The notes under the pieces: generated by a model
Databases searched by the model: none
Told to the model about the DNA's origin: nothing
What the model saw: the letters and a program-made list of their open reading frames with translations, nothing else
Shown: positions 37,226 to 46,824 of the stretch, piece after piece
How positions within the stretch are numbered: position 1 is the first letter of the stretch
Layout: each line of letters opens with the position of its first letter
NCBI RefSeq assembly: GCF_023656415.1
Contig: NZ_JAMOIL010000001.1
Location: forward strand, 1 to 64,000
DNA from: Nocardioides bruguierae
GTDB lineage: Bacteria > Actinomycetota > Actinomycetes > Propionibacteriales > Nocardioidaceae
Direction: 5' to 3'
DNA: 64,000 nucleotides
Translations under genes and position numbers: made by a program

Positions 37226-38654
37226 GCGTCCGTCCCGTCCCCGCCCCCGCGGCACCCGCCCCGGCCAGCGTCCCGTCGGTGGCCGACCCCCGCGCGTCGA
37301 CGTCACGCGCCTGGCCGCCCACGAGGTGCTCACCACGGTGCGCACCCAGGACGCCTACACGAACCTGGTGCTGCCGGCGGTGCTGCGCAAGCACGGCCTG
37401 GCCGGCCGCGACGCCGGCTTCGTCACCGAGCTGGCCAGCGGCACCATCCGCCGCCGCTCCACCTACGACGCCGTCATCGGTGCCTGCTCCGCGCGCGGGC
37501 TGCGCGCGCTGGACCCGCCGGTGCTCGACGCGCTGCGCCTGGGCACCCACCAGCTGCTGTCGATGCGGGTGCCCGCGCACGCGGCGCTCTCGACGACGGT
37601 CGACCTCGTGCGGCACGTCGCCAACCAGGGGGCGGCCGGGTTCGCCAACGCCGTGCTGCGCAAGGTCGCCTCGCGCGACCTGGACGACTGGCTGCAGGAG
37701 CTCGCCCCGGCCCGCGAGGCCGACCCGGTCGCCCACGACGCCCTCGTGCACGCCCACCCCGCCTGGGTCGTCGCCGAGCTGCGCAAGGCGCTGCACGCCT
37801 CCCACCCCGACGACGACGTCAGCGACCTGCTGGCCGCCGACAACGTCGCACCCGGGGTCACCCTGGTCGCCCGGCCGGGCCTGTCGACCCGGGGGGAGCT
37901 GCCCGGTGAGCCGACGCCCTACTCGCCGCACGGCGTGCACCTCGACGGCGGGGACCCGGGCGCGGTCGAGGCCGTGGCACAGCGCCGCGCCGGCGTCCAG
38001 GACGAGGGCTCGCAGCTCGTGGCCACGGCCCTGGCCGGCGCCGACCTCGACGGCCGCGACGAGCGCTGGTTGGACCTGTGCGCCGGCCCGGGCGGCAAGA
38101 GCGCGCTGCTGGCCGCCCTGGCGGCCGGGTCCGGTGCGGTGCTCACCGCGCACGAGCGCCAGCTGCACCGGGCCGGCCTGGTCCGCCGCAACCTGACCCT
38201 GGCCGACGGCACCGCGGTGCCCGGCGCCGGTGCGGTGGTCGTCGGCGACGGCACCCGCCCGGCCTTCGCCCCGGGCTCCCTGGACCGGGTGCTCGTCGAC
38301 GCGCCCTGCACCGGCCTCGGCGCGTTGCGGCGTCGTCCGGAGGCCCGCTGGCGCCGCCGCGCGGAGGACCTGCTCGAGCTGGTGATGCTCCAGCGGCGGC
38401 TGCTGGCGGCGTCGCTGGACCTCGTCCGCCCCGGGGGCCTGGTGCTCTACGCGACCTGCTCCCCGGTGCTCTCCGAGACCGCCGACGTCGTGGAGAGCGC
38501 GCTGGCGCAGCGCCGCGACGTCTCGCTGGTCGACCTGGGCCCGGCGTTCGCCCACGTGCCCGGCAGCCGGGGGCCCCTGGAGGGCACGGTCCAGCTGTGG
38601 CCGCACCGGCACGGCACCGACGCGATGTTCCTCGCCCTCCTGCGTCGGGACTGA
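37218..38654 (+). CDS. rsmB: 16S rRNA m5C967 methyltransferase RsmB
   Basis: A 478-residue RNA methyltransferase. After a basic Pro/Arg-rich tail of about 30 residues comes a NusB-like RNA-binding domain (residues about 30-170), then a SAM-binding Rossmann domain with LCAGPGGKSALLAA (motif I), the catalytic Cys motif DAPCTGLGALRRRPEARW and the second Cys in LVLYATCS. It methylates C967 of 16S rRNA (E. coli numbering). The def-fmt-rsmB-rpe linkage is widely conserved in actinobacteria. Confidence 0.93.
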   Translation: MPERPSRPRPRGTRPGQRPVGGRPPRVDVTRLAAHEVLTTVRTQDAYTNLVLPAVLRKHGLAGRDAGFVTELASGTIRRRSTYDAVIGACSARGLRALDPPVLDALRLGTHQLLSMRVPAHAALSTTVDLVRHVANQGAAGFANAVLRKVASRDLDDWLQELAPAREADPVAHDALVHAHPAWVVAELRKALHASHPDDDVSDLLAADNVAPGVTLVARPGLSTRGELPGEPTPYSPHGVHLDGGDPGAVEAVAQRRAGVQDEGSQLVATALAGADLDGRDERWLDLCAGPGGKSALLAALAAGSGAVLTAHERQLHRAGLVRRNLTLADGTAVPGAGAVVVGDGTRPAFAPGSLDRVLVDAPCTGLGALRRRPEARWRRRAEDLLELVMLQRRLLAASLDLVRPGGLVLYATCSPVLSETADVVESALAQRRDVSLVDLGPAFAHVPGSRGPLEGTVQLWPHRHGTDAMFLALLRRD

Positions 38655-38658
38655 CCGC

Positions 38659-38664
38659 TAGCCT
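38659..38664 (+). promoter_or_regulatory. -10 element of a leaderless promoter
   Basis: TAGCCT lies 6 nt before the ATG at 38671. Confidence 0.5.
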
Positions 38665-38670
38665 CGCCCC

Positions 38671-39627
38671 ATGCCCAGCAAGCCGCCGTCGGTGGAGATC
38701 GAGGTGGACGACCGCGTCGTCCGCGTGAGCAACCCCGACCGGGTCTACTTCCCGGCCACGGGCGCCACCAAGCTGGACCTGGTCGAGTACTACCTCGCCG
38801 TCGGGCCGGGCATCGTCAACGCCCTGTGGGAGCGGCCGTGCATGCTGCACCGGTTCCCCCAGGGCCTCGACGGCCCGAAGGTGCACCAGAAGCGGCTTCC
38901 CGCGGGCGCTCCCGACTGGGTCGAGACCGTCCGGCTCCACTTCCCCCGGTGGAACCGGACGGCCGACGAGCTGTGCGTCACCGAGCTGGGCGCGGTGATC
39001 TGGGCGGTGCAGATGTCCACGGTCGAGTTCCACCCCTGGAACAGCCGCCGCCCCGACACCGAGAAGCCGGACGAGTGGCGCATCGACCTCGACCCGGGCC
39101 CGGAGTGCGACTACGCGACCGTCCAGCGCGTCGCCGGCGTCGTCCAGGAGGTGCTCGACGAGCTGGGCGCCGTCGGCTACCCCAAGACGTCCGGCAGCAA
39201 GGGCCTGCACGTCTACGTGCGGGTCCGGCCCGAGCACGGGTTCCCCGACGTCCGCCGTGCCGCCTGGGCGTTCGCCCGCGAGGTCGAGCGCCGGACCCCG
39301 GAGGCCACGACGACCTGGTGGACGAAGGACCGCGACCCCTCGGCCGTCTTCGTCGACTACAACCAGAACGCCCGCGACCACACGATCGCCGCCGCCTACT
39401 CCGTCCGCGGCCTGCCGGACGCCCGGGTCTCCACCCCGCTGCGCTGGAGCGAGGTGCCCGAGGCCGACCCGCGCGACTTCACCATCGCCACCGTGCCCGC
39501 CCGGTTCGCCGAGGTCGGCGACCTCATGGCCGACATCGACGACCACCCCTTCGACCTCGCCCCGCTGCTGGAGTGGGCGGCCCGGGACGAGGCGGAGGAA
39601 CCCTCGGCCGCGGACACCGACGGCTGA
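38671..39627 (+). CDS. LigD-type DNA polymerase/primase domain protein
   Basis: A 318-residue stand-alone archaeo-eukaryotic primase domain, the polymerase part of LigD. It has SNPDRVYFPATGATK near residue 20, the phosphate-binding HRFPQGLDG, the catalytic Asp pair in WRIDLDPGPE (about residue 137), KTSGSKGLHVYVRV and VFVDYNQNARDHTIAAAYS. In bacterial non-homologous end joining this domain fills and extends broken ends with ribonucleotides. No Ku, ligase or nuclease domain is fused or adjacent, so its partners lie elsewhere. Leaderless ATG start. Confidence 0.88.
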   Translation: MPSKPPSVEIEVDDRVVRVSNPDRVYFPATGATKLDLVEYYLAVGPGIVNALWERPCMLHRFPQGLDGPKVHQKRLPAGAPDWVETVRLHFPRWNRTADELCVTELGAVIWAVQMSTVEFHPWNSRRPDTEKPDEWRIDLDPGPECDYATVQRVAGVVQEVLDELGAVGYPKTSGSKGLHVYVRVRPEHGFPDVRRAAWAFAREVERRTPEATTTWWTKDRDPSAVFVDYNQNARDHTIAAAYSVRGLPDARVSTPLRWSEVPEADPRDFTIATVPARFAEVGDLMADIDDHPFDLAPLLEWAARDEAEEPSAADTDG

Positions 39628-39661
39628 GACCCGGAGCACACAGGTTCTCCTGGGGTGGGCT

Positions 39662-39693
39662 CTCAGGCTCCGCTCAAGCAGGGTGCCTAGGTT
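39662..39693 (+). promoter_or_regulatory. Promoter with direct-repeat box like those of OmpR-type regulators
   Basis: CTCAGG and CTCAAG one helical turn apart occupy the -35 region of the TAGGTT -10 element. Direct CTCAG-type repeats are characteristic of MprA-type response regulator sites in actinobacteria. Activated expression of whatever starts at 39701 is inferred. Confidence 0.4.
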
Positions 39694-39968
39694 CGTCCAC
39701 GTGATCGAGGAACCGCTCGGTCCCCGAGGTTCTCGCGGAGGAGCCCGACCACGGTCGGGGCGCGAGCCCGGCGGGCGCCGGCGGTCATGCCCGGACAGCG
39801 AGGTCCGGCCCCTCCCACGCCCGACGTCCAGCCCTTCCGGTCCCCGGCCCAGCCTCCGGGGGTCGGGAGGGCTCCGACGTTCCCGGCTCATGTCGCAGCC
39901 GACCTTCACAGCCGACCTTCACAGTCGCCGCTCAGCCGTCGGCCAGCCGGTCTCGCGCACGGGCTGCC

Positions 39969-39974
39969 TAGGGT
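39969..39974 (+). promoter_or_regulatory. -10 element of a leaderless promoter
   Basis: TAGGGT lies 7 nt before the ATG at 39982. Confidence 0.5.
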
Positions 39975-39981
39975 CGCAGGC

Positions 39982-41001
39982 ATGAGCACCCAGCCGTCGT
40001 CCCCGCCCGCCGCGTCCCGCCGTCGGTTCGGCCACGTCCAGGTGCTGCTGAACGCGGGCGCACGTCGCGCCCCGGGCGCGGCGGCGAAGATCCGGGCCCA
40101 GCTCGCCGCCGCCGGCTGGGGCCACGCGCACCTGCGCGTCCTGGCCGACGGCGCTGCCATGGCGGTCGCCCTCGACCGCGCGGTGGCCGAGCAGCCGGAC
40201 CTGCTCGTCGTGGGCGGGGGAGACGGCAGCGTCACCGCGGCGGCGCACCGCGTCGCCGGTACTGGCACCGTGCTCGGGGTGCTCCCGCTGGGCACCGCCA
40301 ACGACTTCGCCCGCACCGTGGAGGTCCCCGTCGACCTGCGCGGCGCCGTCCGCGCCCTCGTCGAGGGGCACGTGGTGGACGTCGACCTCGGCCGCACCGG
40401 CGACCACTCGTTCCTCAACGCCGCCAGCATCGGGCTGTCGGTGGCCGTCACCGAGCGGCTCACCCCGCGGCTGAAGAAGCGCCTCGGCCCGCTGGCCTAC
40501 CCCGCCGCCACGCTGATGGCCTACCGCGGCACGCCCGGCTTCGCGGCCCGGCTCGAGTTCCCCGCCGGCGACCGGCCGCCCCTGGAGCTGGACGACGTCC
40601 TCCAGGTCACCGTCGGCAACGGCGTGCGCCACGGCGGCGGCAACCTCGTCGGGCCCGAGGCGTCCATCGACGACCACACCCTCGACGTCTACGCGATCAG
40701 CCGCGGACGGCTGGGCGACCACGTCTCGATCGTCCGGTTCCTCAAGGACGGGCGGTTCATCGAGCACGAGCTGGTGCACCACGTCCGCACCCCGGCCGTG
40801 CGGGTGCACGCCGAGGCGCCCGACGGCAGCGCGCTGCCGGTCAACGCCGACGGCGAGCTGGTCGCCACGACCCCCGCGTCCTTCCGCGTGGAGCGCAACG
40901 CCCTGCACGTGCTCGTGCCCACCACGAGCGCGGCGGCCCGCTGGGACGGGTCCTCCGACCAGCACGGCGAGGAGGGTGGGGGCCCCGCGCTGCGCGTCTG
41001 A
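39982..41001 (+). CDS. Diacylglycerol kinase-family lipid kinase
   Basis: A 339-residue soluble lipid kinase of the DAGK catalytic family. [16 protein letters not shown] (nucleotide-binding GGGDGS near residue 77) and [16 protein letters not shown] (GTxNDFA) are both present, and the C-terminal beta domain has [16 protein letters not shown]. It phosphorylates diacylglycerol or a related lipid such as sphingosine at the membrane face. Specificity is not readable. It begins with a leaderless ATG and is 13 bp from rpe. Confidence 0.85.
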   Translation: MSTQPSSPPAASRRRFGHVQVLLNAGARRAPGAAAKIRAQLAAAGWGHAHLRVLADGAAMAVALDRAVAEQPDLLVVGGGDGSVTAAAHRVAGTGTVLGVLPLGTANDFARTVEVPVDLRGAVRALVEGHVVDVDLGRTGDHSFLNAASIGLSVAVTERLTPRLKKRLGPLAYPAATLMAYRGTPGFAARLEFPAGDRPPLELDDVLQVTVGNGVRHGGGNLVGPEASIDDHTLDVYAISRGRLGDHVSIVRFLKDGRFIEHELVHHVRTPAVRVHAEAPDGSALPVNADGELVATTPASFRVERNALHVLVPTTSAAARWDGSSDQHGEEGGGPALRV

Positions 41002-41007
41002 CAGGAT
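41002..41007 (+). promoter_or_regulatory. -10-like element of a leaderless rpe start
   Basis: CAGGAT lies 7 nt before the GTG at 41015, the spacing seen for other leaderless starts in the window. Confidence 0.4.
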
Positions 41008-41014
41008 CGGCGGC

Positions 41015-41689
41015 GTGGCCATGCAGATCACACCCAGCATCCTCAACGCCGACTTCGCCGCCCTGGGCGCGGAGGTCGCCCGCATCCCGAGCGCCGACAT
41101 GGTGCACGTGGACGTGATGGACAACCACTTCGTCCCGAACCTCACCTTCGGCACGACGATGGTCGAGGCGCTCGCGCGCAGCACCGACCTCCCGCTGGAC
41201 GCGCACCTGATGATCGAGGCCCCCGACCGGCACGCCCCGGCGTACGTGGAGGCAGGCGCCGCGTCGGTGACCTTCCACGTGGAGGCCACAGCCGCCCCGG
41301 TGCGACTCGCGCGCGAGATCCGCGCCGCCGGCGGCCGCGCCTCCATGGCGCTGCGCCCGGCGACCCCGGTGGAGCCGTACGAGGACATGCTGGGCGAGCT
41401 CGACATGCTGCTGCTGATGACCGTCGAGCCCGGCTTCGGCGGCCAGAAGTTCCTCGACCTCGTGCTGCCGAAGATCGCCCGGGCCAAGGCCATGACGGAC
41501 AAGCACGGCCTCGACCTCATGCTCCAGGTGGACGGCGGGGTCTCGCTGGAGACGATCGCGCGCTGCGCCGAGGCCGGCGCCGACACGTTCGTCGCAGGCT
41601 CCGCCGTCTACTCCGCCGACGACCCCGACGCGATGGTCGTCGCCCTGCGAGAGACGGCCGCCGCCGCGGTGAGCGGGGCCGGCGCATGA
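41015..41689 (+). CDS. rpe: Ribulose-phosphate 3-epimerase
   Basis: A 224-residue TIM barrel interconverting ribulose-5-phosphate and xylulose-5-phosphate. It shows the canonical [14 protein letters not shown] start, [18 protein letters not shown] with metal-binding His and Asp, [22 protein letters not shown] (catalytic loop) and [11 protein letters not shown] at 41015 fits a leaderless start; ATG at 41021 is the alternative. It supplies ribulose-5-phosphate, one precursor of riboflavin made downstream. Overlaps the next gene by ATGA. Confidence 0.96.
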   Translation: MAMQITPSILNADFAALGAEVARIPSADMVHVDVMDNHFVPNLTFGTTMVEALARSTDLPLDAHLMIEAPDRHAPAYVEAGAASVTFHVEATAAPVRLAREIRAAGGRASMALRPATPVEPYEDMLGELDMLLLMTVEPGFGGQKFLDLVLPKIARAKAMTDKHGLDLMLQVDGGVSLETIARCAEAGADTFVAGSAVYSADDPDAMVVALRETAAAAVSGAGA

Positions 41690-42165
41690 GCCTGCCCGAG
41701 TCCGGCGAGGCCTACCGCCGCGCCGCCGACGCCTTCCGGTCCGCCACCGCCGGGCTCGCCGTGGCCGAGCTGGACGCCGCCGTCCCCACCTGCCCCGGCT
41801 GGACCGTCTCCGACCTGCTCACCCACGTGGCCGAGAACCACGAGCAGGTGTTCGCCGAGGTCGGGATCGAGCCGGTCGGCGCGGACGTCCTCGCGTCCTG
41901 GCACGAGCAGCTCTCCAGCCACCCGCGCACCTCGGCGCAGGCCGTCGACCTCGCCGTCCACGCCTGGGACGTCGGCCGGGCGACCGGCCGCCACGTCCGC
42001 CTGGACGCCCCCGTGGTGCGTTTCCTCGACGCCTTCGCGACCGACGCCGGGCCGCTGCTGGCCGCGGACGAGGCGTTCGCGCCGTGCCCGCTGACGCCGG
42101 ACGAGGTCGCGACCCTCGACGAGCACGACCGTGTGCTCACCCGGTACGGCCGCGACCCCCGCTGA
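41686..42165 (+). CDS. DinB-fold, mycothiol-dependent maleylpyruvate isomerase N-terminal-like protein
   Basis: A 159-residue protein with the family signature [20 protein letters not shown] (residues about 34-53), including the metal-ligand His, and [17 protein letters not shown] (second His region). Such four-helix metal proteins use mycothiol in several reactions of actinobacteria; the individual substrate is unknown. It is shorter than the usual 190 or so residues, missing part of the loop between the two conserved regions. Coupled to rpe by ATGA. Confidence 0.7.
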   Translation: MSLPESGEAYRRAADAFRSATAGLAVAELDAAVPTCPGWTVSDLLTHVAENHEQVFAEVGIEPVGADVLASWHEQLSSHPRTSAQAVDLAVHAWDVGRATGRHVRLDAPVVRFLDAFATDAGPLLAADEAFAPCPLTPDEVATLDEHDRVLTRYGRDPR

Positions 42166-42204
42166 GGCGCCCCGTGCGTCCCGTGTGACGCACCCCGCGG
42201 GAAC

Positions 42205-42224
42205 AACCACGCCCGATCGTGGTT
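42205..42224 (+). terminator. Perfect 7-bp inverted repeat after the rpe operon
   Basis: AACCACG and CGTGGTT flank a 6-nt loop, 40 bp after the preceding stop and about 35 bp before the FMN riboswitch. It could terminate the rpe transcript or be an operator for the rib promoter; TTGACT and TACGGGT follow directly and may be that promoter. Confidence 0.4.
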
Positions 42225-42258
42225 GACTACGGGTGACGAGCAAGCACCACGCTCGCGT

Positions 42259-42384
42259 GCTCTGGGGTCGGTGAAAATCCGAGCCGGCGGTGAAAGTCCG
42301 CGACCCGGCCGCAGCCAGCGGCCGGCTGACCAGGTGGAACTCCTGGACCGACGGTGAGAGTCCGGATGGGAAGCGCACGCAGCA
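42259..42384 (+). promoter_or_regulatory. FMN riboswitch (RFN element)
   Basis: The conserved RFN core is intact: GGGTCGGTGAAAATCCGA, then CCGGCGGTGAAAGTCCGCGA, a variable GC-rich stem (GGCCGCAGCCAGCGGCC), TGACCAGGTGGAACTCCTGG and ACCGACGGTGAGAGTCCGGA with GGGAAG. It binds FMN and represses the rib operon. About 120 nt separate it from the ribD ATG; GAGGA at 42492-42496 is the ribosome site, so control of translation or termination in this GC-rich stretch is possible. Confidence 0.96.
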
Positions 42385-42504
42385 GTGGGAGCGGTCCGTC
42401 GACCCCCGCGCACCGTCGTGCGCGCGGAGCCGGCGCGAGCGTCCCCCTGCGTCCGAACGCGACCCCGGAGTCCCGCGGGCCCGTACCGGACGAGGACGCA
42501 CCAC

Positions 42505-43587
42505 ATGAACGCGCAGGCTGCCGAGACCGAGGCGATGCGCCGCGCCCTGGCGCTGGCCGCGACCCCCGGCGTGCCGCTGGGGCCGAACCCGCGCGTAGGC
42601 TGCGTGATCCTGTCGCCCGCCGGCGAGGTGCTCGCCGAGGGTCACCACCGCGGCGCCGGCACCGCGCACGCCGAGGCCGACGCGCTGGCCCGGGCCCGCG
42701 CGGCCGGGATCGACGTCACCGGCGCCACCGCCGTGGTCACCCTCGAGCCCTGCAACCACACCGGCCGCACCGGGCCCTGCGCCCAGGCGCTGCTCGAGGC
42801 CGGTGTCGCCCGCGTCGTGCACGCCCAGGCCGACCCGAACCCGGTCGCCGCCGGGGGAGCCCGGACCCTGCGCGACGCCGGCGTCGAGGTCGAGTCCGGT
42901 CTGCTGGTCGAGGAGGCCCGGGCGCTCAACGAGGTGTGGACCTTCGCGGTCGAGCACGGTCGCCCGTTCGTCACCTGGAAGCTCGCGGCCACGATCGACG
43001 GCCGCTCGGCCGCCCCCGACGGCACCAGCCGCTGGGTCTCCAGCACCGCCAGCCGTCGCGACACCCACCGGCTGCGGGCGCTGGCCGACACGATGATGGT
43101 CGGCACCGGCACGATCCTCGACGACGACCCGCTGCTCACCGTCCGCGACGACGACGGCCACCCCCTGCCGCACCAGCCGCTGCGCGCGGTCATGGGCCTG
43201 CGCGAGGTGCCGGCGACCAAGCGCGTTCTCAACGACGACGCCGAGACGGTGCTGCTGCGCACCCGTGACCCCCACGAGGCCCTCGCCGAGCTCTACGCCC
43301 GCGACCGCCAGCACGTCTTCCTCGAGGGCGGCCCCACGCTCGCGGGCGCCTTCCTCCGCGCCGGCCTGGTGGACGAGATCGTCTGCTACACCGCGCCCTT
43401 CCTCCTCGGCGCCGGCCGCTCGGCCGTCGCCGACCTCGGCATCGGCACCATCGCCGAGGCCTACCGTCCCCGGGTCGTCGACGTCGCCGTCCTGGAACCC
43501 GTCGTCGAGGGCGAGACCCCCGACGTCCGCTTCACCCTGCGCACGGACGGCCTCGCCGCCGGCCCGCGCGCCGCAGAAGGAGAGTGA
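42505..43587 (+). CDS. ribD: Bifunctional riboflavin deaminase/reductase RibD
   Basis: A 360-residue enzyme for steps two and three of riboflavin synthesis. The N-terminal cytidine-deaminase-like domain has HAEADAL (Zn His and catalytic Glu) and PCNHTGRTGPC (two Zn Cys), residues about 50-90; the C-terminal reductase domain has KLAATIDGRSAAPDGTSRW, GTGTILDDDP and FLEGGPTLAGAFL. ATG at 42505 lies 8 nt after GAGGA and downstream of the FMN riboswitch. First gene of the rib operon. Confidence 0.96.
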   Translation: MNAQAAETEAMRRALALAATPGVPLGPNPRVGCVILSPAGEVLAEGHHRGAGTAHAEADALARARAAGIDVTGATAVVTLEPCNHTGRTGPCAQALLEAGVARVVHAQADPNPVAAGGARTLRDAGVEVESGLLVEEARALNEVWTFAVEHGRPFVTWKLAATIDGRSAAPDGTSRWVSSTASRRDTHRLRALADTMMVGTGTILDDDPLLTVRDDDGHPLPHQPLRAVMGLREVPATKRVLNDDAETVLLRTRDPHEALAELYARDRQHVFLEGGPTLAGAFLRAGLVDEIVCYTAPFLLGAGRSAVADLGIGTIAEAYRPRVVDVAVLEPVVEGETPDVRFTLRTDGLAAGPRAAEGE

Positions 43588-43590
43588 GAG

Positions 43591-44214
43591 ATGTTCACCG
43601 GCATCGTCGAGGAGCTCGGCACCGTCGTCGACGTCACCGACGTGGGCGACGCCGCCCGCCTGACGTTCCGCGGCCCCCTCGTGCTGGAGGGCACCGGCCT
43701 GGGCGACTCCATCGCCGTCAACGGCTGCTGCCTCACCGTCGTCGAGGCGATCGCCTCCGACCCCGACGGCCCCATCGACTCCTTCACCGCCGACGTCATG
43801 GCCGAGACGCTGCACCGCACCAGCCTGGCCGGCATCGCCGCCGGGGACGCGGTCAACCTCGAGCGCGCCGTCACCGCCGAGAAGCGCCTGGGCGGACACA
43901 TCGTCCAGGGCCACGTCGACGCCTACGGCGAGATCCTCGCCCGCACCCCCAGCGAGCACTGGGAGGTCGTCGAGGTCTCCCTGCCCCGCGACCTCAACCG
44001 CTACGTGGTGGAGAAGGGCTCGATCACCGTCGACGGCGTCAGCCTCACCGTCGTGGAGGTGAAGGACGACTCCTTCACCATCAGCCTCATCCCCGAGACC
44101 CTGGCCCGCACCACGCTGGGCGCCCGCGCCGTCGGCGACCGGGTCAACCTCGAGATCGACGTCATCGCCAAGCACGTCGAGAAGCTGCTCGCCCACCGCG
44201 TCGAGGGCCAGTGA
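43591..44214 (+). CDS. ribE: Riboflavin synthase alpha subunit
   Basis: A 207-residue enzyme that dismutates two 6,7-dimethyl-8-ribityllumazines to riboflavin. It shows the [10 protein letters not shown] start and two lumazine-binding repeats (residues about 1-97 and 98-190), each with an N-G-C/S-L-T-V type strand: [12 protein letters not shown] and [12 protein letters not shown]. Three bp after ribD; overlaps the transporter gene by one base (TGATG). Confidence 0.96.
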   Translation: MFTGIVEELGTVVDVTDVGDAARLTFRGPLVLEGTGLGDSIAVNGCCLTVVEAIASDPDGPIDSFTADVMAETLHRTSLAGIAAGDAVNLERAVTAEKRLGGHIVQGHVDAYGEILARTPSEHWEVVEVSLPRDLNRYVVEKGSITVDGVSLTVVEVKDDSFTISLIPETLARTTLGARAVGDRVNLEIDVIAKHVEKLLAHRVEGQ

Positions 44215-44942
44215 TGAACCCCGTCACGTGGCTGCTGGAGGGCACCATCGAGGTCGGTGGGGGCTACCTGTCGGTCCGCGAGGTCGTCGGCAACCTCTTC
44301 GGCCTGGCCAGCGCGATCCTCGGCATGCGCCGGCTCGTGTGGGCCTGGCCGGTCGGGCTCGTCGGCAACGTCCTGCTCTTCACCGTCTTCCTCGGCGGCG
44401 AGATCGGCCAGGTCACCGAGGAGCCGCTCTGGGGCCAGGCCGGCCGGCAGATCATGTTCGCCGCCGTCGGCGCCTACGGCTGGTGGAAGTGGCGGCGCTC
44501 CGCACGGGCGGACGACGGCGGTGCCGTCGCTCCGCGCTGGGCGACGGGTCGCGAGCGGGCCCTGCTGCTCGCGCTCGCGGTCGTCGGCTACGTCGTCTGC
44601 TACCTGCTGCTCGGCGTCATCGGCTCGTACTCGCCCACCACCGAGGCGTGGATCCTCGCCGGCTCCATGCTCGCCACCTACGGCATGGCCCGCGGCTGGG
44701 TGGAGTTCTGGCTCGTCTGGATCGCGGTCGACGTCGTCGGGGTGACCACGCTCGTGGACGCCGGCTACTACCCGACGGCCTTCATGTACCTGTTCTACGC
44801 CGTGTTCGTCGTGTGGGGCTTCGTGACCTGGTGGCGCGTCAGCGCCCGCGTCGCCCCCGCCACGAGCGGCGACACCCCCCAGCCCCCGCTCGAGTCCCGG
44901 CCCGACGCCGAGAACGGGCAGCACGAAGGAGTCCGCGCATGA
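44214..44942 (+). CDS. ribM: PnuC-family riboflavin transporter (RibM type)
   Basis: A 242-residue membrane protein with about seven helices, and the PnuC-family core: [33 protein letters not shown] and the W-W-K-W motif YGWWKWRRS, repeated in the second half as [14 protein letters not shown] and [14 protein letters not shown]. PnuC homologues usually take up nicotinamide riboside, but those inside actinobacterial rib operons (RibM) carry riboflavin; the position between ribE and ribBA and FMN-riboswitch control support this. Overlaps ribBA by ATGA. Confidence 0.88.
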   Translation: MNPVTWLLEGTIEVGGGYLSVREVVGNLFGLASAILGMRRLVWAWPVGLVGNVLLFTVFLGGEIGQVTEEPLWGQAGRQIMFAAVGAYGWWKWRRSARADDGGAVAPRWATGRERALLLALAVVGYVVCYLLLGVIGSYSPTTEAWILAGSMLATYGMARGWVEFWLVWIAVDVVGVTTLVDAGYYPTAFMYLFYAVFVVWGFVTWWRVSARVAPATSGDTPQPPLESRPDAENGQHEGVRA

Positions 44943-46336
44943 GCGACCACGACCACCCCGACGCCCAGCACGACCAGTGGCACTCCTTCGGGGCGGACCC
45001 GAAGGACGGGCACGACGCCGACGCCCCGCACGCCAACGCCGAGCTGCGCGAGGTCCGCCTCGACACGGTCGAGCGCGCCGTCGCCGACATCGCCGCCGGC
45101 AAGGCCGTGGTCGTCGTGGACGACACCGACCGCGAGAACGAGGGCGACATCATCTTCGCCGCCTCGAAGGCGACCCCGGAGCTGATGGCCTTCACCATCC
45201 GGCACTCCAGCGGCGTGATCTGCGTGCCGATGTCGGGCAAGCGGCTCGACGAGCTCGAGATCCCCCTGATGACCCCGCACAACCGGGACGCCTACCGCAC
45301 CGCCTACACGATCTCCGTGGACTCCCGCGACGGCGTGACCACCGGCATCTCCGCCGCCGACCGGGCCAAGACCGCCCGCGTGCTGGCCGACTCCGCGACC
45401 GAGCCGTGGGAGCTGACCCGCCCCGGCCACGTCTTCCCGCTGCGCTACCGCGAGGGCGGGGTGCTGGCCCGTCGCGGCCACACCGAGGCCGCGGTCGACC
45501 TCTCCCGGATGGCCGGCCTCGGCGAGGTCGGCGTGCTGGTCGAGCTGACCAACGACGACGGCACCATGAAGCGGGCCCCCGAGCTGCGGGCCTTCGCCGA
45601 CGAGCACGACCTCGCGCTCATCTCGATCGAGGACCTCGTGGCCTACCGTCGCCGCACCGAGGTGCTGGCCGAGCGACAGGCCGAGACCCGGCTCCCGACC
45701 CGCTACGGCGACTTCACCGCCGTCGGCTACCGGATGAACGTCGACGGCTCCGAGCACGTGGCGCTCGTCTACGGCGACCTCGACGACCTCGCCTCGGGCG
45801 AGCCGGTGCTCACCCGTGTGCACTCCGAGTGCCTGACCGGCGACGTCTTCGGCTCCGCCCGCTGCGACTGCGGCCCCCAGCTGGAGGAGTCGCTGCAGCG
45901 CGTGGCCCGCGAGGGCCGCGGCATCGTCATCTACCTGCGCGGCCACGAGGGCCGCGGCATCGGGCTGCTCGCCAAGCTCCAGGCCTACGAGCTCCAGGAC
46001 GGCGGCCGCGACACCGTCGACGCGAACCTCGACCTGGGCCTGCCCGCCGACGCACGTCACTACGGTGCTGCGCGGCAGGTGCTCGGCGACCTGGGCATCG
46101 AGCGGGTGCGCCTGATGACCAACAACCCCGACAAGGTGGCGAACCTCGTCGAGTACGGCATCGACGTCGTCGAGCGGGTCTCGCTGGCCACCCACCCCAA
46201 CGACCACAACCTGGCCTACCTGCTCACCAAGCGGGACCGCATGGGCCACGTCCTGCCCGACCTGGACGACGAGACCACCAGCACCACGACCCCGACCTCC
46301 ACCCCGACCTCCACCCCGAACGGAGCACACGCATGA
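44939..46336 (+). CDS. ribBA: Bifunctional DHBP synthase / GTP cyclohydrolase II
   Basis: A 465-residue fusion. The N-terminal RibB half ([18 protein letters not shown], residues about 57-74; GHTEAAVDL) makes 3,4-dihydroxy-2-butanone 4-phosphate from ribulose-5-phosphate; the C-terminal RibA half opens GTP, with zinc Cys in [17 protein letters not shown] and [12 protein letters not shown] 35-residue His/Asp-rich N-terminal tail and a Thr/Pro/Ser-rich C-terminal tail (TSTPTSTP) extend the enzyme. It overlaps ribM and ribH by 4 bp each. Confidence 0.96.
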   Translation: MSDHDHPDAQHDQWHSFGADPKDGHDADAPHANAELREVRLDTVERAVADIAAGKAVVVVDDTDRENEGDIIFAASKATPELMAFTIRHSSGVICVPMSGKRLDELEIPLMTPHNRDAYRTAYTISVDSRDGVTTGISAADRAKTARVLADSATEPWELTRPGHVFPLRYREGGVLARRGHTEAAVDLSRMAGLGEVGVLVELTNDDGTMKRAPELRAFADEHDLALISIEDLVAYRRRTEVLAERQAETRLPTRYGDFTAVGYRMNVDGSEHVALVYGDLDDLASGEPVLTRVHSECLTGDVFGSARCDCGPQLEESLQRVAREGRGIVIYLRGHEGRGIGLLAKLQAYELQDGGRDTVDANLDLGLPADARHYGAARQVLGDLGIERVRLMTNNPDKVANLVEYGIDVVERVSLATHPNDHNLAYLLTKRDRMGHVLPDLDDETTSTTTPTSTPTSTPNGAHA

Positions 46337-46824
46337 GCGGACACGGAGCCCCCTCGACCGAGCCCATGGACTGCAGCGACCTCAAGGTCGCCGTGGTCGC
46401 CGCCTCCTGGCACACCCAGGTGATGGACGGCCTCCTCGCCGGCGCCCAGCGCGCGCTGGACGCCTACCGGGTGACCGACGCCCCCGTCGTCCGGGTGCCC
46501 GGCACCTTCGAGCTGCCCGTGGTCTGCTCGGCGCTCGCCGCGCAGGGCTACGACGCGGTCGTCGCCCTCGGCGTCGTCGTCCGCGGTGGCACCCCGCACT
46601 TCGACTACGTGTGCAACGCCGCCACCGACGGCCTCACCCGGGTCGCGCTCGACCACACGACCGCGGTCGGCTTCGGCGTGCTCACCTGCGACGACGACGC
46701 GCAGGCCTTCGACCGTGCCGGGCTGGAGGGCTCCAAGGAGGACAAGGGCTGGGAGGCCACCTCCGCGGCCCTCGAGACCGCCCGCACCCTCAAGCTCGTG
46801 CAGCGGGGAGCGGTGCAGGGCTGA
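46333..46824 (+). CDS. ribH: 6,7-dimethyl-8-ribityllumazine synthase
   Basis: A 163-residue enzyme joining the ribityl-pyrimidine and dihydroxybutanone phosphate. Motifs: [30 protein letters not shown], and [20 protein letters not shown], with the catalytic His in the [16 protein letters not shown] region. Some changes from the usual ALGAVIRGGTPHFEYV are minor. Last gene of the rib operon; its final 35 bp overlap the convergent permease-like gene. Confidence 0.95.
   Translation: MSGHGAPSTEPMDCSDLKVAVVAASWHTQVMDGLLAGAQRALDAYRVTDAPVVRVPGTFELPVVCSALAAQGYDAVVALGVVVRGGTPHFDYVCNAATDGLTRVALDHTTAVGFGVLTCDDDAQAFDRAGLEGSKEDKGWEATSAALETARTLKLVQRGAVQG

Larger units (their letters stand above)
39628..39981 (+). 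other. 354-bp intergenic region with regulatory signals and a doubtful small ORF
   Basis: It holds, in order, CTCAGG (39662-39667) and CTCAAG (39673-39678) with an 11-nt period, a TAGGTT -10 (39688-39693), a GTG 7 nt later at 39701 opening a 94-codon Arg/Ser/Pro-rich frame that ends at 39985, two direct 13-nt repeats GCCGACCTTCACA (39898-39910 and 39911-39923), and the TAGGGT -10 of the next gene. The frame uses many A/T-ending codons unlike its neighbours, so it is probably not a normal gene. Confidence 0.5.

Noticed and set aside
39898..39923. PHO box suggested by two CTTCACA repeats
   Set aside because: The repeat period is 13 nt, whereas PhoP boxes use 11-nt GTTCACC units; the match is too loose.
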